A stretch of 64,000 nucleotides of DNA from Paenibacillus mendelii (GCF_024498075.1 NZ_JANHOF010000013.1:124001-188000), one strand, 5' to 3'. Positions 9,410 through 18,503 are shown, numbered from the stretch's first letter. Numbers and translations: made by a program. The notes: a model not told the origin generated them from the letters alone.

Positions 9410-11266
9410 GTGAGGGGATCGGAACAAGACATGAAGCCATGGCTCCGTCATTACCCGCAGGAAGTTGCACCTGACGTCGACATCCCGGACTATAGCGTAG
9501 CGGAACTCTTGCGTCGCACGGCTGAAGGATATCCGGAACATACAGCCCTCTATTTTCATGGCAAAAAAATGAAGTACCGCGAGCTGCTCGCCGCTGCCAA
9601 TCGGTTGGCGGCAGGCTTGCAAGCGCTTGGCGTGGGAAAGGGCGAGCGTGTCGCCATTATGCTGCCCAATTGTCCGCAGACGGTCATTGCGTACTTCGGT
9701 ACGCTGATGGCGGGCGCGATCGCGGTCATGACCAATCCGTTATACGTTGAGCGTGAGCTGGAGCATCAATTGCGCGATAGCGGAGCGTCAGCGATCATTG
9801 TACTCGACCTGTTGTACCCGCGCTTGGCGAAGGTACGGGGGGAAGAGCCGGAGAACGGACCGCTGCCTGCTCTACGCCATGTTATTGTAACGTCGATAAA
9901 GGATGGATTGCCCTTCCCGAAGAATCAGCTCTATTCACTGAAGCAGCGCCGCGACGGCAAGCGCCCGGCTGTTCCTTACGGCCGGCACGGCGTAATTGCT
10001 TATACGCGCTTGTTGAGGCGCGCATCCGCGCTGCCCAAGGAGACGCCTATTGATTCGGCGAGGGACATCGCACTGCTGCAGTATACCGGCGGTACGACCG
10101 GATTAGCTAAAGGTGTCATGCTGACGCATCGCAATCTGATCGCCAATGCCGTGCAGACGGCGGCCTGGTGCTATCGGATGGAGGATGGCCGGGAGCGGTT
10201 TCTGGCTGCGCTCCCGTTGTTTCATGTGTTCGGTTTGACGGTCGTGATGAACCAAGCCGTTCTCCGTGCGGGCATGCTCATTCTGCTGCCCAGGTTTGAG
10301 ATCGAACCGGTGCTGGAAACGATCAAGAATCTGAAGCCGACGGTTTTCCCGGGGGCGCCTACGATGTATGTGGCGATCATTAATTATAAAAATGTGAATA
10401 AATATGATTTATCGTCGATAGAGGCGTGTGTCAGCGGAGCCGCTCCGCTTCCGCTCGAGGTGCAGGAGCGATTCGAAGCGCTCACTGGCGGCAAACTGAT
10501 CGAGGGCTACGGCCTAACGGAATCTTCGCCCGTCACGCATGCCAATCCGTTGTGGGGTAAACGCAAGATTGCGACAATCGGCTTGCCGATTCCCGGAACC
10601 GATGCGGTGATTGTGGATGAAGAGACGGGAGAGCCGCTTCCGCCGGGCCAAATTGGCGAGCTGCTGGTCCGCGGTCCTCAGGTTATGGCAGGTTACTGGA
10701 ATCGGCCTGAGGAGACTGCGGCGGCCCTGCGCGAGGGCTGGCTGTATACCGGAGATCTGGCGGTCATGGACGGAGATGGCTACTTTGCCATCGTCGACCG
10801 CAAGAAGGATGTCATCATAGCAGGCGGCTTCAACGTATACCCGCGCGAGGTGGAGGAGGTGCTATACGAGCATCCGGCTGTGAAGGAAGCAGCCGTTATC
10901 GGGGTCAAGGATGCTTACCGGGGAGAAACGGTCAAGGCATTCATCATCTTGAAGGAGGGACGGACGGTATCCCGCATGCAGCTTGACCGGTGGTGCCGCG
11001 AACGGCTCGCTGCCTACAAGGTGCCGCACCAGTATGCGTTCCGCGAAGAGCTGCCGATGTCTATGATCGGCAAAGTGCTTCGACGCAAGCTGCATGAAGA
11101 GGAGGCGGCAGCAGTGAAGGACGCACCAGAGCAAGGCGGTGCCGCAGCGGTACCGGTCATACCGGCTCAGCCGGAGGCCGATGCAGCCGATAAAGCCGAT
11201 GCTGCTGAACCAAGCGCTCCGTTACCGCCGTCGGGTGAGACTAACCGCGGGGAGGATGACCGATGA
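9410..11266 (+). CDS. lcfA: long-chain fatty-acid--CoA ligase
   Basis: A 618-residue AMP-forming acyl-CoA synthetase. The P-loop-like motif is YTGGTTGLAKGVMLTH, followed by EGYGLTESSPVTHANP, GWLYTGDLAVMDGDGYF and the C-terminal hinge VDRKKDVIIAGGFNVYPRE, ending in a conserved Lys segment (MIGKVLRRKL). It activates free fatty acids for the cluster. GTG start at 9410 after AAGGGGG; an ATG at 9431 is possible. The last ~50 residues are an Ala/Asp/Glu-rich tail beyond the catalytic fold. It overlaps the thioesterase gene by 4 bases. Confidence 0.9.
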   Translation: MRGSEQDMKPWLRHYPQEVAPDVDIPDYSVAELLRRTAEGYPEHTALYFHGKKMKYRELLAAANRLAAGLQALGVGKGERVAIMLPNCPQTVIAYFGTLMAGAIAVMTNPLYVERELEHQLRDSGASAIIVLDLLYPRLAKVRGEEPENGPLPALRHVIVTSIKDGLPFPKNQLYSLKQRRDGKRPAVPYGRHGVIAYTRLLRRASALPKETPIDSARDIALLQYTGGTTGLAKGVMLTHRNLIANAVQTAAWCYRMEDGRERFLAALPLFHVFGLTVVMNQAVLRAGMLILLPRFEIEPVLETIKNLKPTVFPGAPTMYVAIINYKNVNKYDLSSIEACVSGAAPLPLEVQERFEALTGGKLIEGYGLTESSPVTHANPLWGKRKIATIGLPIPGTDAVIVDEETGEPLPPGQIGELLVRGPQVMAGYWNRPEETAAALREGWLYTGDLAVMDGDGYFAIVDRKKDVIIAGGFNVYPREVEEVLYEHPAVKEAAVIGVKDAYRGETVKAFIILKEGRTVSRMQLDRWCRERLAAYKVPHQYAFREELPMSMIGKVLRRKLHEEEAAAVKDAPEQGGAAAVPVIPAQPEADAADKADAAEPSAPLPPSGETNRGEDDR

Positions 11267-11694
11267 TCGAGGAAGGGAGAGGACAACAAGCTGACCGCCC
11301 CGCCAGCTGGACGCGCTTGGCAGAAGCTGCGGAGTCCACCTTCTGGGGCTATATGGGATGTGAAGTCGTTCGTGCGGACAGCAGCAGGGCGGAGATAAGC
11401 TTGAAGATCCGCCCTGAGCTCTTGAACATGCTTGGCATTGTCCATGGCGGTGTGCTTGCTGCACTGATGGATAACGCAATGGGGCTTGTGGTCATGCTGG
11501 CCTGTCCCGATGAAAGAACCGTAACCGCGAATATGAATATTCAATATCTCAAAAGTGCAAATAGCGGCATGCTTACATGCGAGGCTGCGCTTGTGCATCG
11601 CTCACAGCGATCGTTCACGCTGCAAAGCAGTATTTACGGGGAGGACGGGGGTTTGCTCGCTTGGGGAAGCGGTTCATTCCGCTTAGTAATATAA
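11263..11694 (+). CDS. PaaI-type hotdog thioesterase
   Basis: A 143-residue hotdog-fold acyl-CoA thioesterase. NMLGIVHGGVLAALMDNAMG is the conserved helix-turn with the HGG signature and the acidic/Asn residue expected of PaaI-like enzymes. The ATGA overlap with lcfA shows translational coupling, and GGGGAGG precedes the start. A likely role is relief of stalled acyl-CoA pools during beta-oxidation, inferred from context. Last gene of the fad cluster. Confidence 0.85.
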   Translation: MIEEGRGQQADRPASWTRLAEAAESTFWGYMGCEVVRADSSRAEISLKIRPELLNMLGIVHGGVLAALMDNAMGLVVMLACPDERTVTANMNIQYLKSANSGMLTCEAALVHRSQRSFTLQSSIYGEDGGLLAWGSGSFRLVI

Positions 11695-11711
11695 TTGTTA
11701 CATGTTACAAT
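11694..11711. repeat. near-palindrome after the fad cluster
   Basis: ATTGTTACATGTTACAAT pairs with itself except for one symmetric T:T mismatch and also reads as the direct repeat TGTTACA-TGTTACA. It starts at the thioesterase stop codon. It could be a weak terminator stem (ATTTT follows) or an operator for the promoter just downstream. Confidence 0.35.
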
Positions 11712-11734
11712 TTTGTAGCGGCAAGTCCATGTGA

Positions 11735-11763
11735 TTGAAAGCGTTATCTATTTACCCTATACT
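11735..11763 (+). promoter_or_regulatory. sigma-A promoter overlapped by a cre box
   Basis: TTGAAA (11735-11740), 17 nt, TATACT (11758-11763) is a strong vegetative promoter. TGAAAGCGTTATCT at 11736-11749 matches 13 of 14 cre positions and covers the -35 element, the geometry for CcpA repression. It reads toward the small gene at 11807. Confidence 0.7.
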
Positions 11764-11806
11764 TAGCCTATGAACGGAATTAGGCTGAGGAAAGGGGGGA
11801 TCGACT

Positions 11807-12016
11807 ATGGTCAGTCCATGGATAACGACGATTGTGATCATATTTGGCGTGCTTGTAGCTATTGCCTGCGTAGTCGCTTATTTGCGTGTCTACAAGAGCA
11901 GTGCCTGGTCCGCGTCCCGTAAGCCTGAGCATAGCACGCCGCCTCTCGCCGTATTTCCGCCCGACGAGCTACCCGCGATCGATGACGATGCACCGCCAAA
12001 TAACGACAAGAATTGA
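11807..12016 (+). CDS. small single-pass membrane protein, unknown
   Basis: A 69-residue protein with one N-terminal membrane helix (WITTIVIIFGVLVAIACVVA, residues 5-24) and a short Pro/Asp-rich cytoplasmic tail. AGGAAAGGGGGG precedes the ATG. I do not recognise the family. Its own sigma-A promoter is covered by a cre-like box, so it is probably repressed by preferred sugars. It stands alone between the fad cluster and the next small gene. Confidence 0.6.
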   Translation: MVSPWITTIVIIFGVLVAIACVVAYLRVYKSSAWSASRKPEHSTPPLAVFPPDELPAIDDDAPPNNDKN

Positions 12017-12238
12017 GTTTAACGGAAAATGAATGCTGTGTTCGCTTTCTTCCCTTGTTCAGAAATGTTATAATTGAATGACAAATTAAAATACTCTCCT
12101 CTTTTTTGTTGACCATGATGTCGCCTGATTCATCCGGCATGTTCGACACAGATGGGTATCCAGCGACGGAATCAAATCCGATCGCGTTCTCGCACATGGA
12201 TTATTAGGACCACCAACCGTTGATAGGGAGGGGATTTC

Positions 12239-12427
12239 ATGGCGAAAAGAAGCCATAATGAAGTCAAAGAAAGCCTAAGGGAACTCACGAGAATTTTTCA
12301 ACCCAAGGACTCACGCAAGTTTGTCCGCGATTATATCCGCAAGTACCGGATTATGGGTGGGTATGAAGAGGAGCTTACGATGCTAGTCGAGCATGAGATG
12401 GGTAAACTTCGGTCGTCCGTCAGTTAA
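12239..12427 (+). CDS. small basic hypothetical protein
   Basis: A 62-residue charged protein rich in Lys, Arg and Glu, predicted helical, with no membrane segment. ATAGGGAGGGG precedes the ATG by a good distance and an intrinsic terminator follows directly, so it is a self-contained unit. A TATAAT at 12069-12074 with weak -35 TTTCTT (12046-12051) may be its promoter. Family not recognised. Confidence 0.6.
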   Translation: MAKRSHNEVKESLRELTRIFQPKDSRKFVRDYIRKYRIMGGYEEELTMLVEHEMGKLRSSVS

Positions 12428-12441
12428 ATAATGATTATGCT

Positions 12442-12473
12442 GCCTTGCCCTGATTCCGGGACAAGGCTTTTTT
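12442..12473 (+). terminator. intrinsic terminator after small basic gene
   Basis: GCCTTG ... CAAGGC stem with extra CC/GG pairs inside, followed by TTTTTT (12468-12473). It separates the 62-residue gene from map. Confidence 0.75.
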
Positions 12474-12561
12474 GTTTCGCCGTTCCGTTCAGCCTGCATC
12501 TGCTGTTAGACCGAATTCCGTTGAGCAGGAGGAGAGCCTGACAACAGGAGGGACGCATCCT

Positions 12562-13314
12562 ATGATCGAACTGAAAACCGATGATCAAATTCAATGCATT
12601 CGTAAAGCGGGCCGTATCGTGGCTGCTTGCCATGGAGAGGTCGCTCGCCGGATCAAGCCGGGGGTGACGACTGCCGAGATCGACCGGTTCGTGGAAGCGC
12701 ACATGAAGCTGCATGGTGCGCGGCCGGCGCAAAAGGGCTATAAAGGCTATCCATATGCGACCTGCGCATCGGTCAACGATGTCGTCTGTCATGGCTTTCC
12801 GACCGACAACCCGCTGCGGGATGGCGATGTAGTTACGATCGATATGGTCGCCGAGCTGGACGGCTGGATGGCCGATTCGGCATGGACGTATACGGTGGGA
12901 ACCCCTGCGCCGGAGGTGTTGAAGCTGACAGAGGCGGCGAAAAAAGCGTTGTTCGCAGGTATCGCGCAAGCGGTACCCGGCCGCAGGCTGGGGGATATCG
13001 GGCATGCGGTGCAGCAAGCCGCCGAGCAGGAGGGCTTCACGATTGTCGAGAGCTTCGTCGGGCACGGCATAGGCCGCAGCATGCATGAAGCCCCACAGGT
13101 GAATCATTGCGGGAAGGCCGGGACGGGAAAACGGCTTCGCCAAGGAATGGTTCTCACAATCGAACCGATTTTGGCCATGGGGATGTCCTATATCAATATT
13201 GATGAAGATGGCTGGACGGCCCGGACCTTCGATGGGACGTGGTCGGCTCAATACGAGCATACGATTGCTATAACTAATGGAGAGCCTATTATTCTAACGA
13301 GTCTAAGGAGCTAA
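12562..13314 (+). CDS. map: methionine aminopeptidase type I
   Basis: A 250-residue MetAP that removes initiator Met from nascent proteins. The two metal-binding Asp are in VVTIDMVAELDGWMADSAW, the His in GHGIGRSMHEAP, and the Glu ligands in MVLTIEPIL and AQYEHTIAI. ATG 12562 is chosen over an in-frame upstream codon because ACAGGAGGGA sits 8 bases before it and the upstream extension runs into the preceding terminator. Monocistronic; an intrinsic terminator follows. It lies outside the ribosomal operon, so it may be a second map paralogue. Confidence 0.9.
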   Translation: MIELKTDDQIQCIRKAGRIVAACHGEVARRIKPGVTTAEIDRFVEAHMKLHGARPAQKGYKGYPYATCASVNDVVCHGFPTDNPLRDGDVVTIDMVAELDGWMADSAWTYTVGTPAPEVLKLTEAAKKALFAGIAQAVPGRRLGDIGHAVQQAAEQEGFTIVESFVGHGIGRSMHEAPQVNHCGKAGTGKRLRQGMVLTIEPILAMGMSYINIDEDGWTARTFDGTWSAQYEHTIAITNGEPIILTSLRS

Positions 13315-13333
13315 GGAGTGTTAGCCGTTGTTT

Positions 13334-13359
13334 AGCCGGGGAGACGACCCCGGCTTTTT
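13334..13359 (+). terminator. intrinsic terminator after map
   Basis: AGCCGGGG (13334-13341) pairs with CCCCGGCT (13348-13355) over a 6-base loop, followed by a T-run. Confidence 0.85.
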
Positions 13360-13578
13360 CCCTTTCCAGATCAGCAGGCTTCACTTACGCAATTTTCTGT
13401 AACGTATACAAAAATCGCGCAAAAGACATCTTGCGCATGGATGGCAATCATCCTAGAATGGTAGTGATAATGAAAATAATGCATACCTATACATCATTTG
13501 ATATACAATTTTCAAATGCTGCAGCGTATGCGCGGGAAAGCTTCAAAGGATGGATCATGGGCAGGAGGGAAACCGATA

Positions 13579-14337
13579 ATGAGACTTTCGGCGGAACAAG
13601 TGAGGCAATTCGATGAGAACGGTTACCTGTTCGTGCCGGATCTGCTTACCCCGCAGCAGCTGGAAGCGCTGAAGCAGATGGTCGATGCCGTTCTGGACGG
13701 AACCATCGTGCCGGAGCCGGGCAAAGGACTCGATGATTTTGAATTGCAATATGAGCCGGCTGTGATTGGCAGCGCTGTCATTCCAAGAAGGGATCAAATC
13801 CGGGTAGCGTTTCACCTCTGCCATTCGCATCCTTTCTTCTGGGATCATGCCACAAGGCCGGAAATTGTGGATGTGGTGGAGTCCCTGCTCGGGGAGCATG
13901 TCAAGCTGTATACAGACCAGATGTTCGTTAAGCCCGCACATCATGGAAGCGAGGTGCCCTTCCACCAGGACCATGCGTACTGGACCCAGGTTGAACCCTA
14001 CCGTATGATCAGCTGCTGGGTCGCGCTGGATGACGCAACCGTAGAGAACGGATGTGTCCGCATGCTGCCGGGCACGCATAAACAGCTGCTGCCCCACCGG
14101 GAGTTCGCAGGCAACCAGCGGTATGGATTACTGGAGGAAGACGTTGACGCAAGCCGAGAGATTGCAGTGGAAATCAAAGCAGGCTCGGCCATGTTTCATC
14201 ATTCCTTAACCGTTCACCGGAGTTTTCCCAATCATAGCGATCAGGGCAGGCGGGGGCTCGTAACGATCTACATGCCTGCGGATACGACGTTCGTGAAGCC
14301 GTGGAGCTTCAAGTATGGGTTTCAGACGATTCGCTAA
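13579..14337 (+). CDS. phytanoyl-CoA dioxygenase (PhyH) family oxygenase
   Basis: A 252-residue Fe(II)/2-oxoglutarate oxygenase from ATG 13579 (after GCAGGAGGGAA); an earlier in-frame start lacks a ribosome site. The HxD iron motif is in VPFHQDHAYW and the distal His with the 2-oxoglutarate Arg in HHSLTVHRSFPNHS. FDENGYLFVPDLLTPQQ is the typical PhyH N-terminus. Substrate unknown; members of this family act on acyl-CoAs or small metabolites. It is followed by a two-way terminator shared with the convergent GNAT gene. Confidence 0.82.
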   Translation: MRLSAEQVRQFDENGYLFVPDLLTPQQLEALKQMVDAVLDGTIVPEPGKGLDDFELQYEPAVIGSAVIPRRDQIRVAFHLCHSHPFFWDHATRPEIVDVVESLLGEHVKLYTDQMFVKPAHHGSEVPFHQDHAYWTQVEPYRMISCWVALDDATVENGCVRMLPGTHKQLLPHREFAGNQRYGLLEEDVDASREIAVEIKAGSAMFHHSLTVHRSFPNHSDQGRRGLVTIYMPADTTFVKPWSFKYGFQTIR

Positions 14338-14436
14338 CATTCAGCCTGACCGGGGACGGGAAGGTTGTACAATTAGACATGGCTGTGGACGTCCATGATT
14401 GAATCCGCATCACAGGAGCCATGCCATGAATGAACA

Positions 14437-14464
14437 AAGGCCGTCCGGCGTACCGGGCGGCCTT
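14437..14464. terminator. bidirectional terminator between phyH-like and GNAT genes
   Basis: AAGGCCGTCCGG (14437-14448) pairs with CCGGGCGGCCTT (14453-14464) over a 4-base loop, with T-rich flanks on both strands, between convergent genes. Confidence 0.8.
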
Positions 14465-14477
14465 CATGTCTTTCTTG

Positions 14478-15044
14478 TCAAGGGAGCCTCTTGACCATAT
14501 GCTCGTACAGATGTCCGGCGATCTCGAGCTGGTGCCCATCAGCTTGATAGCCTTGCGCAGCATAGAGCCGCTTGGCATTCTCATTGCCCAATTCCACAAT
14601 GAGCGCTAATCGTGGATACCCGCGCTTTGCCCCTTCTTCTTCGAATGCCTGCATCAGCTGTTTCCCCAATCCTTGACCGCGGAAGGCGTTATCTACCGCA
14701 ATGGAGTCCAGATAATACTCATCGATCATCGCTTCCTGCGGGAACGACAGGCCGCTTTCTCCGGATATGGAGGCGATGCGATCCAGAAGAGGACGATCAA
14801 GAGCGGTTAGTTCGCTTCCGTGGTAAGCAAGCAAGGCCCCAGCGACTCTACCTTCCGCCTCGATCACGATACAATTCTCATAGCTGAGACGGTTAGCCGG
14901 CTGGCTGAACCAGAACGTCATCGCCTCGAGCGCCTTCTCTGTATCATCTGTTCCCATAAGTATATAAGTGATGTCGCCGATGGCTTCGAATAGCAGCGGT
15001 ACTGCCGCGTGCGCGTCTTCCGGTAAAGCCGTTCTTATCATCAT
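14478..15044 (-). CDS. GNAT family N-acetyltransferase
   Basis: A 188-residue GNAT. Motif A for acetyl-CoA binding is IAVDNAFRGQGLGKQLM, followed by the typical C-terminal ENAKRLYAAQGYQ. The start is placed at ATG 15044 because AAAGGAG lies upstream of it at 15056-15062; a longer frame starts at 15074 without a site. It reads convergently with the dioxygenase gene. Substrate not predictable. Confidence 0.8.
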   Translation of the reverse strand: MMIRTALPEDAHAAVPLLFEAIGDITYILMGTDDTEKALEAMTFWFSQPANRLSYENCIVIEAEGRVAGALLAYHGSELTALDRPLLDRIASISGESGLSFPQEAMIDEYYLDSIAVDNAFRGQGLGKQLMQAFEEEGAKRGYPRLALIVELGNENAKRLYAAQGYQADGHQLEIAGHLYEHMVKRLP

Positions 15045-15171
15045 GTCTTCGTGGTCTCCTTTCAAGCGAGGCATTGTCCACTAGTGTATGCCAAATAAGA
15101 CGCCAACGTCCAATCGAGCCCTATTTCTTGCGTAATCTCTGTGGATGGTCAGTATTGTCAATGGATACGGT

Positions 15172-15200
15172 TTGTGATTTAAGGCTATTTGTGGTATAAT
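15172..15200 (+). promoter_or_regulatory. sigma-A promoter
   Basis: TTGTGA (15172-15177), 17 nt, TATAAT (15195-15200), 36 bases before the next ATG. Confidence 0.75.
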
Positions 15201-15235
15201 TTCATTAAAATCATCGAAAAAGGCGGTGAGTTCCT

Positions 15236-15589
15236 ATGAAATCTCAAGTCTACTCGTCCATACGCTTTATTTCAACGGTTCTCATCGCACTCTTCATGCT
15301 TTTTTCTACACCTACTCCGATTCCTGAGACTGTTATGAATGAAGTTACCCGTACCATTGTATCGCCTACCGTGGAGAGCTTCGTCAAGCCTCTCACGCGT
15401 ACGGGCGCGATCATCACGGCCAAGATGAAGCTGACTGCTATGGCTGCCGTGTTCTCCTTCCTTGTGCTTGTCTCGTACAGGACCTCTGGAAACATGTTTG
15501 TCCCCCGTGCATTATACCGGCCGATTATTGCGAGATGTTTAATGCGATTGAAATTAACCCCTGTTAAGTACACCTCCCTTTTTGTGTAA
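15236..15589 (+). CDS. hypothetical membrane protein
   Basis: A 117-residue protein with two hydrophobic stretches (about residues 10-24 and 66-81) and several Arg/Lys in the C-terminal third. It follows a good sigma-A promoter and the site AAAGGCGG. No family recognised. An overlapping minus-strand frame of similar size exists at 15250-15573, but its GTG start lies inside its only ribosome-site-like sequence, so I prefer the plus strand. Moderate confidence that it is coded at all. Confidence 0.45.
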   Translation: MKSQVYSSIRFISTVLIALFMLFSTPTPIPETVMNEVTRTIVSPTVESFVKPLTRTGAIITAKMKLTAMAAVFSFLVLVSYRTSGNMFVPRALYRPIIARCLMRLKLTPVKYTSLFV

Positions 15590-15871
15590 TCCTACCGTTG
15601 TTCACTTGAGCGCCATTGAACCGTTTTGTTAGTGCTGGACTGCAAATTTGCTCCGGTTTATTTGAATTGTTGTCCAATCCCCATACAGCCGGTCTGACAA
15701 AAAGCAGGCCAAGCATACCAGCCGTTTCCCTACAAAAAAATGAGGGGCGCGGGGTCTATTTGCTGCTGCCAAAAATCCGGGCAGGTTATGGGGCGAAACG
15801 GATGTGAACGTAACCATTTAAGGATGGGGAATGCCTGAAAAGGGAAAAACATTTGCAGGAGGGTATCTAAG
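15590..15871. other. intergenic region before khtT
   Basis: About 280 bases with no convincing gene; short frames here lack ribosome sites. GGAGGG at its right end serves khtT. No clear promoter could be assigned. Confidence 0.5.
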
Positions 15872-16366
15872 ATGAATATTCGAGAAAGCGATTTACCCGG
15901 AATCGGGAAGAAATTTCAGCTGTTAACCCGCGGAGGTGACAAGCTGGTCATCGTTGTCCATGACGATGGGAGGCGGGAATGCTACCACTACCAATACGAC
16001 GATCCGGACGAAAGTATCTCCATGGTCACGCTGGACGATGATGAAGCGAGATTCGTCGCGGCTGTTATCGGCGGCATGACCTATACGCCGAAGGCGCTGG
16101 AATCAATCGAGGTGGCGCTCGACGACCTCGTAATCGAATGGTACAGGGTCGAGTCCGGCTACCACTGTGCGGGGAAGTCGATCGGAGAGATGGATGTGCG
16201 CCAGCGTACCGGTGTAACGATTATCGCCTTGATCGGGCCTAAACAGGCTAAATACATTAATCCGGGGCCGGAAGTAACGCTTACGCCGGAATCCACACTA
16301 GTCGTAGCCGGTGAGCGGGGCCAGCACAAGCTGTTCAAACAAATTCTCGTGAATGGATGTGATTAA
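15872..16366 (+). CDS. khtT: KhtT-like regulatory subunit of a K+/H+ antiporter
   Basis: A 164-residue protein with an N-terminal KhtT-type domain (residues 1-75) and a C-terminal TrkA-C/RCK-C domain (from ~85, with [10 protein letters not shown] and [14 protein letters not shown]). In B. subtilis KhtT gates the KhtU antiporter in response to nucleotides. GCAGGAGGG precedes the ATG. The stop is 5 bases before khtU, confirming the pair. I see no clear khtS homologue upstream. Confidence 0.87.
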   Translation: MNIRESDLPGIGKKFQLLTRGGDKLVIVVHDDGRRECYHYQYDDPDESISMVTLDDDEARFVAAVIGGMTYTPKALESIEVALDDLVIEWYRVESGYHCAGKSIGEMDVRQRTGVTIIALIGPKQAKYINPGPEVTLTPESTLVVAGERGQHKLFKQILVNGCD

Positions 16367-16371
16367 TCGCC

Positions 16372-17607
16372 ATGGACCACACCGTATTTGAGGTCGGGGT
16401 GGCAATTGGCTTGATCGCCTTGGCTGGATTACTCTCAGCCAAACTGCGATTTTCCGTCATCCCGTTCTATATTCTTGTTGGCATGGCCGTCGGTCCGCAT
16501 GCAATTGAGTGGTGGCACTTTGATTTCAGGTTTATCGAAAGTGCCCCGCTGATCGAATTTATGGGCCGCATCGGCGTTCTGTTTCTGCTATTCTACCTCG
16601 GGCTGGAGTTTTCGGTCGGCCGGCTTGTGAAGTCCGGCCGTTCAATAGCGGTCGGGGGAACGATCTATATTCTAATTAATTTCACGCTCGGCTTTCTGTT
16701 CGGCTGGGCCATGCAGCTGCCGATTCAGGAAATTCTTATCGTCGCGGGTATTACGACGATCTCCTCCAGCGCCATCGTGGCGAAGGTGCTGGTCGATTTG
16801 AAACGGACCGCGAACGGGGAGACAGAGATGATTCTGGGCATCATCATGTTCGAGGATGTATTTCTGGCCGTCTATATCTCGATCGTATCGGGCTTGGTGC
16901 TGAGCGGCTCTTCTTCCTTTGGAGGCGTGGCGCTCTCGGCGTTGATTGCCCTCGGCTTTATGCTATTCATTCTCGTCGTTGGCCGCAAATGCGTTCCTCT
17001 GCTGAACCGTGCGCTGCGTATTCGTTCCAACGAGCTGTTCATGCTGGTGATTTTCGCCGGATTGTTCATGATCGCAGGCTTCTCCGAGACGATTCATGTC
17101 GCAGAGGCGATTGGAGCGCTGCTTGTCGGCCTTGTACTGGCTGAGACCGAGCATATGAAGCGGATTGAGCATCTGATTCTTCCGTTTCGCGATTTCTTCG
17201 GCGCCATCTTCTTCTTCAGCTTCGGTCTGACGATTGATCCGTTCGCCTTAGGCGGTGCGGTCTGGATGTCACTGGGTGCGGTCGCCGTTACGTTGTTCGG
17301 CAATTTCGTGGCAGGCATGTGGGCAGGCCGGGTTGCGGGTCTCTCGCCGAAGGCTTCGGCCAATATTGGACTTACGATCGTCGCAAGGGGCGAGTTTTCA
17401 ATCATTATGGCTAATCTGGCCAAAGCGGGCGGGCTGCTTCCGATCATTCAGCCGTTTGCCGCGCTGTACGTGCTGATCCTGGCAGTGCTCGGGCCGCTGC
17501 TAACGAAAGAGTCGAAGGCCATCTTTGGGCCGCTGGACCGCGTGTTCAAATTTACACGAAGCTATAATAAGCGTAAGGAAGCGGCTGCGGCATCACAAGA
17601 ACCGTAA
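16372..17607 (+). CDS. khtU: K+/H+ antiporter KhtU, CPA2 family
   Basis: A 411-residue cation:proton antiporter with about 12 membrane segments. GRIGVLFLLFYLGLEFSVG and GITTISSSAIVAKVL are typical CPA2 segments, and FEDVFLAVY carries the acidic transport residues. Unlike Kef proteins it has no fused RCK domain; KhtT supplies that in trans. It likely exports K+ in exchange for H+ during alkaline or methylglyoxal stress, from knowledge of B. subtilis. Translation is probably coupled to khtT. Confidence 0.9.
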   Translation: MDHTVFEVGVAIGLIALAGLLSAKLRFSVIPFYILVGMAVGPHAIEWWHFDFRFIESAPLIEFMGRIGVLFLLFYLGLEFSVGRLVKSGRSIAVGGTIYILINFTLGFLFGWAMQLPIQEILIVAGITTISSSAIVAKVLVDLKRTANGETEMILGIIMFEDVFLAVYISIVSGLVLSGSSSFGGVALSALIALGFMLFILVVGRKCVPLLNRALRIRSNELFMLVIFAGLFMIAGFSETIHVAEAIGALLVGLVLAETEHMKRIEHLILPFRDFFGAIFFFSFGLTIDPFALGGAVWMSLGAVAVTLFGNFVAGMWAGRVAGLSPKASANIGLTIVARGEFSIIMANLAKAGGLLPIIQPFAALYVLILAVLGPLLTKESKAIFGPLDRVFKFTRSYNKRKEAAAASQEP

Positions 17608-17636
17608 ATACCTGAATCGAAAGGGAGGGATCGCTC

Positions 17637-18503
17637 GTGAGAGAATCGAACGTAACGAATCCTGAACGGATAGACCAGGAAAGAGAAGGCTTCTCCAAGA
17701 AGCCGACTATGGATTTACTGTTTGTTGTGGCGGGAGCGCTGCTCGCCTCAGTGAGCATTGAGCTGTTCCTCGTGCCCAACCAGTTAGTGGTAAGCGGGAT
17801 GACGGGCGTCTCTATGATGCTTGCCTATGGGATGGAGATGCGGATCGGTATTCTGCTCTTATTATTGAATTTGCCCTTCCTGTACTTCGGCGCCCGCCGG
17901 CTTCACAAGGAAAGGTTGTTTATCGGCTTTTATGGACTGCTTGCCTTTGGCATTGCCTCAATGGCTTTGCATCCCGTTCCGGGTCTAACTGAAAACCTGA
18001 TGCCGGCTGCAATTCTAGGAGGGGCGGTACTTGGTATCGGCATTGGTCTGGTGATCCGCTGCGGAGGGTTTCTGGATGCAGCAGAGCGTATGGGGACCGC
18101 TTGGATGGGGCGCCGTTATGCGCTGCTCCTTTCCATTACGGCCAATGCTGGGGTCCTGCTTGCGGCATGGGCACTCTTCGAGTACGAGCAGCTGCTGCAT
18201 TCCGCGGTTGCTACGGCGGTCGTGCTGCTTGCGGCAAATCGGTTTCTCTACGGCAGCTCGGCGCTCGAGCGGATGATTCGCATTGAGAGCGGCAGGGCTG
18301 AGGAGGTCGCGGCTGCGATAGCCGCGGCTACGGGTCGAATCGCTGTTCGGCTGCCCTCGCAGCCTCGCAGAGAGGAAGGGTTTACTGCCCTGCACCTGGA
18401 GGTTTCCCGTTTGGAGGAAGCTGCCATTCGGGAGGCGGCATTGAAAGCGGATCCGGATGCTTTGATCAATGTGAGACGCGGAGGACACAGAAGCAGGTAT
18501 TGA
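17637..18503 (+). CDS. YitT-family membrane protein, divergent
   Basis: A 288-residue protein with about five membrane helices (residues 25-180) and a C-terminal cytoplasmic domain resembling DUF2179 (about 210-280). LVVSGMTGVSMMLAYG matches the YitT signature, but the usual GGTDILA is replaced by CGGFLDAAERMG. YitT proteins have unknown function. GTG start at 17637 after AAAGGGAGGG, 29 bases after khtU, so possibly in the same transcript. Confidence 0.75.
   Translation: MRESNVTNPERIDQEREGFSKKPTMDLLFVVAGALLASVSIELFLVPNQLVVSGMTGVSMMLAYGMEMRIGILLLLLNLPFLYFGARRLHKERLFIGFYGLLAFGIASMALHPVPGLTENLMPAAILGGAVLGIGIGLVIRCGGFLDAAERMGTAWMGRRYALLLSITANAGVLLAAWALFEYEQLLHSAVATAVVLLAANRFLYGSSALERMIRIESGRAEEVAAAIAAATGRIAVRLPSQPRREEGFTALHLEVSRLEEAAIREAALKADPDALINVRRGGHRSRY

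Noticed and set aside
15250-15573. Minus-strand 107-residue protein
   Set aside because: Its GTG start lies inside the only ribosome-site-like sequence, and the plus-strand frame has a sigma-A promoter and a site.
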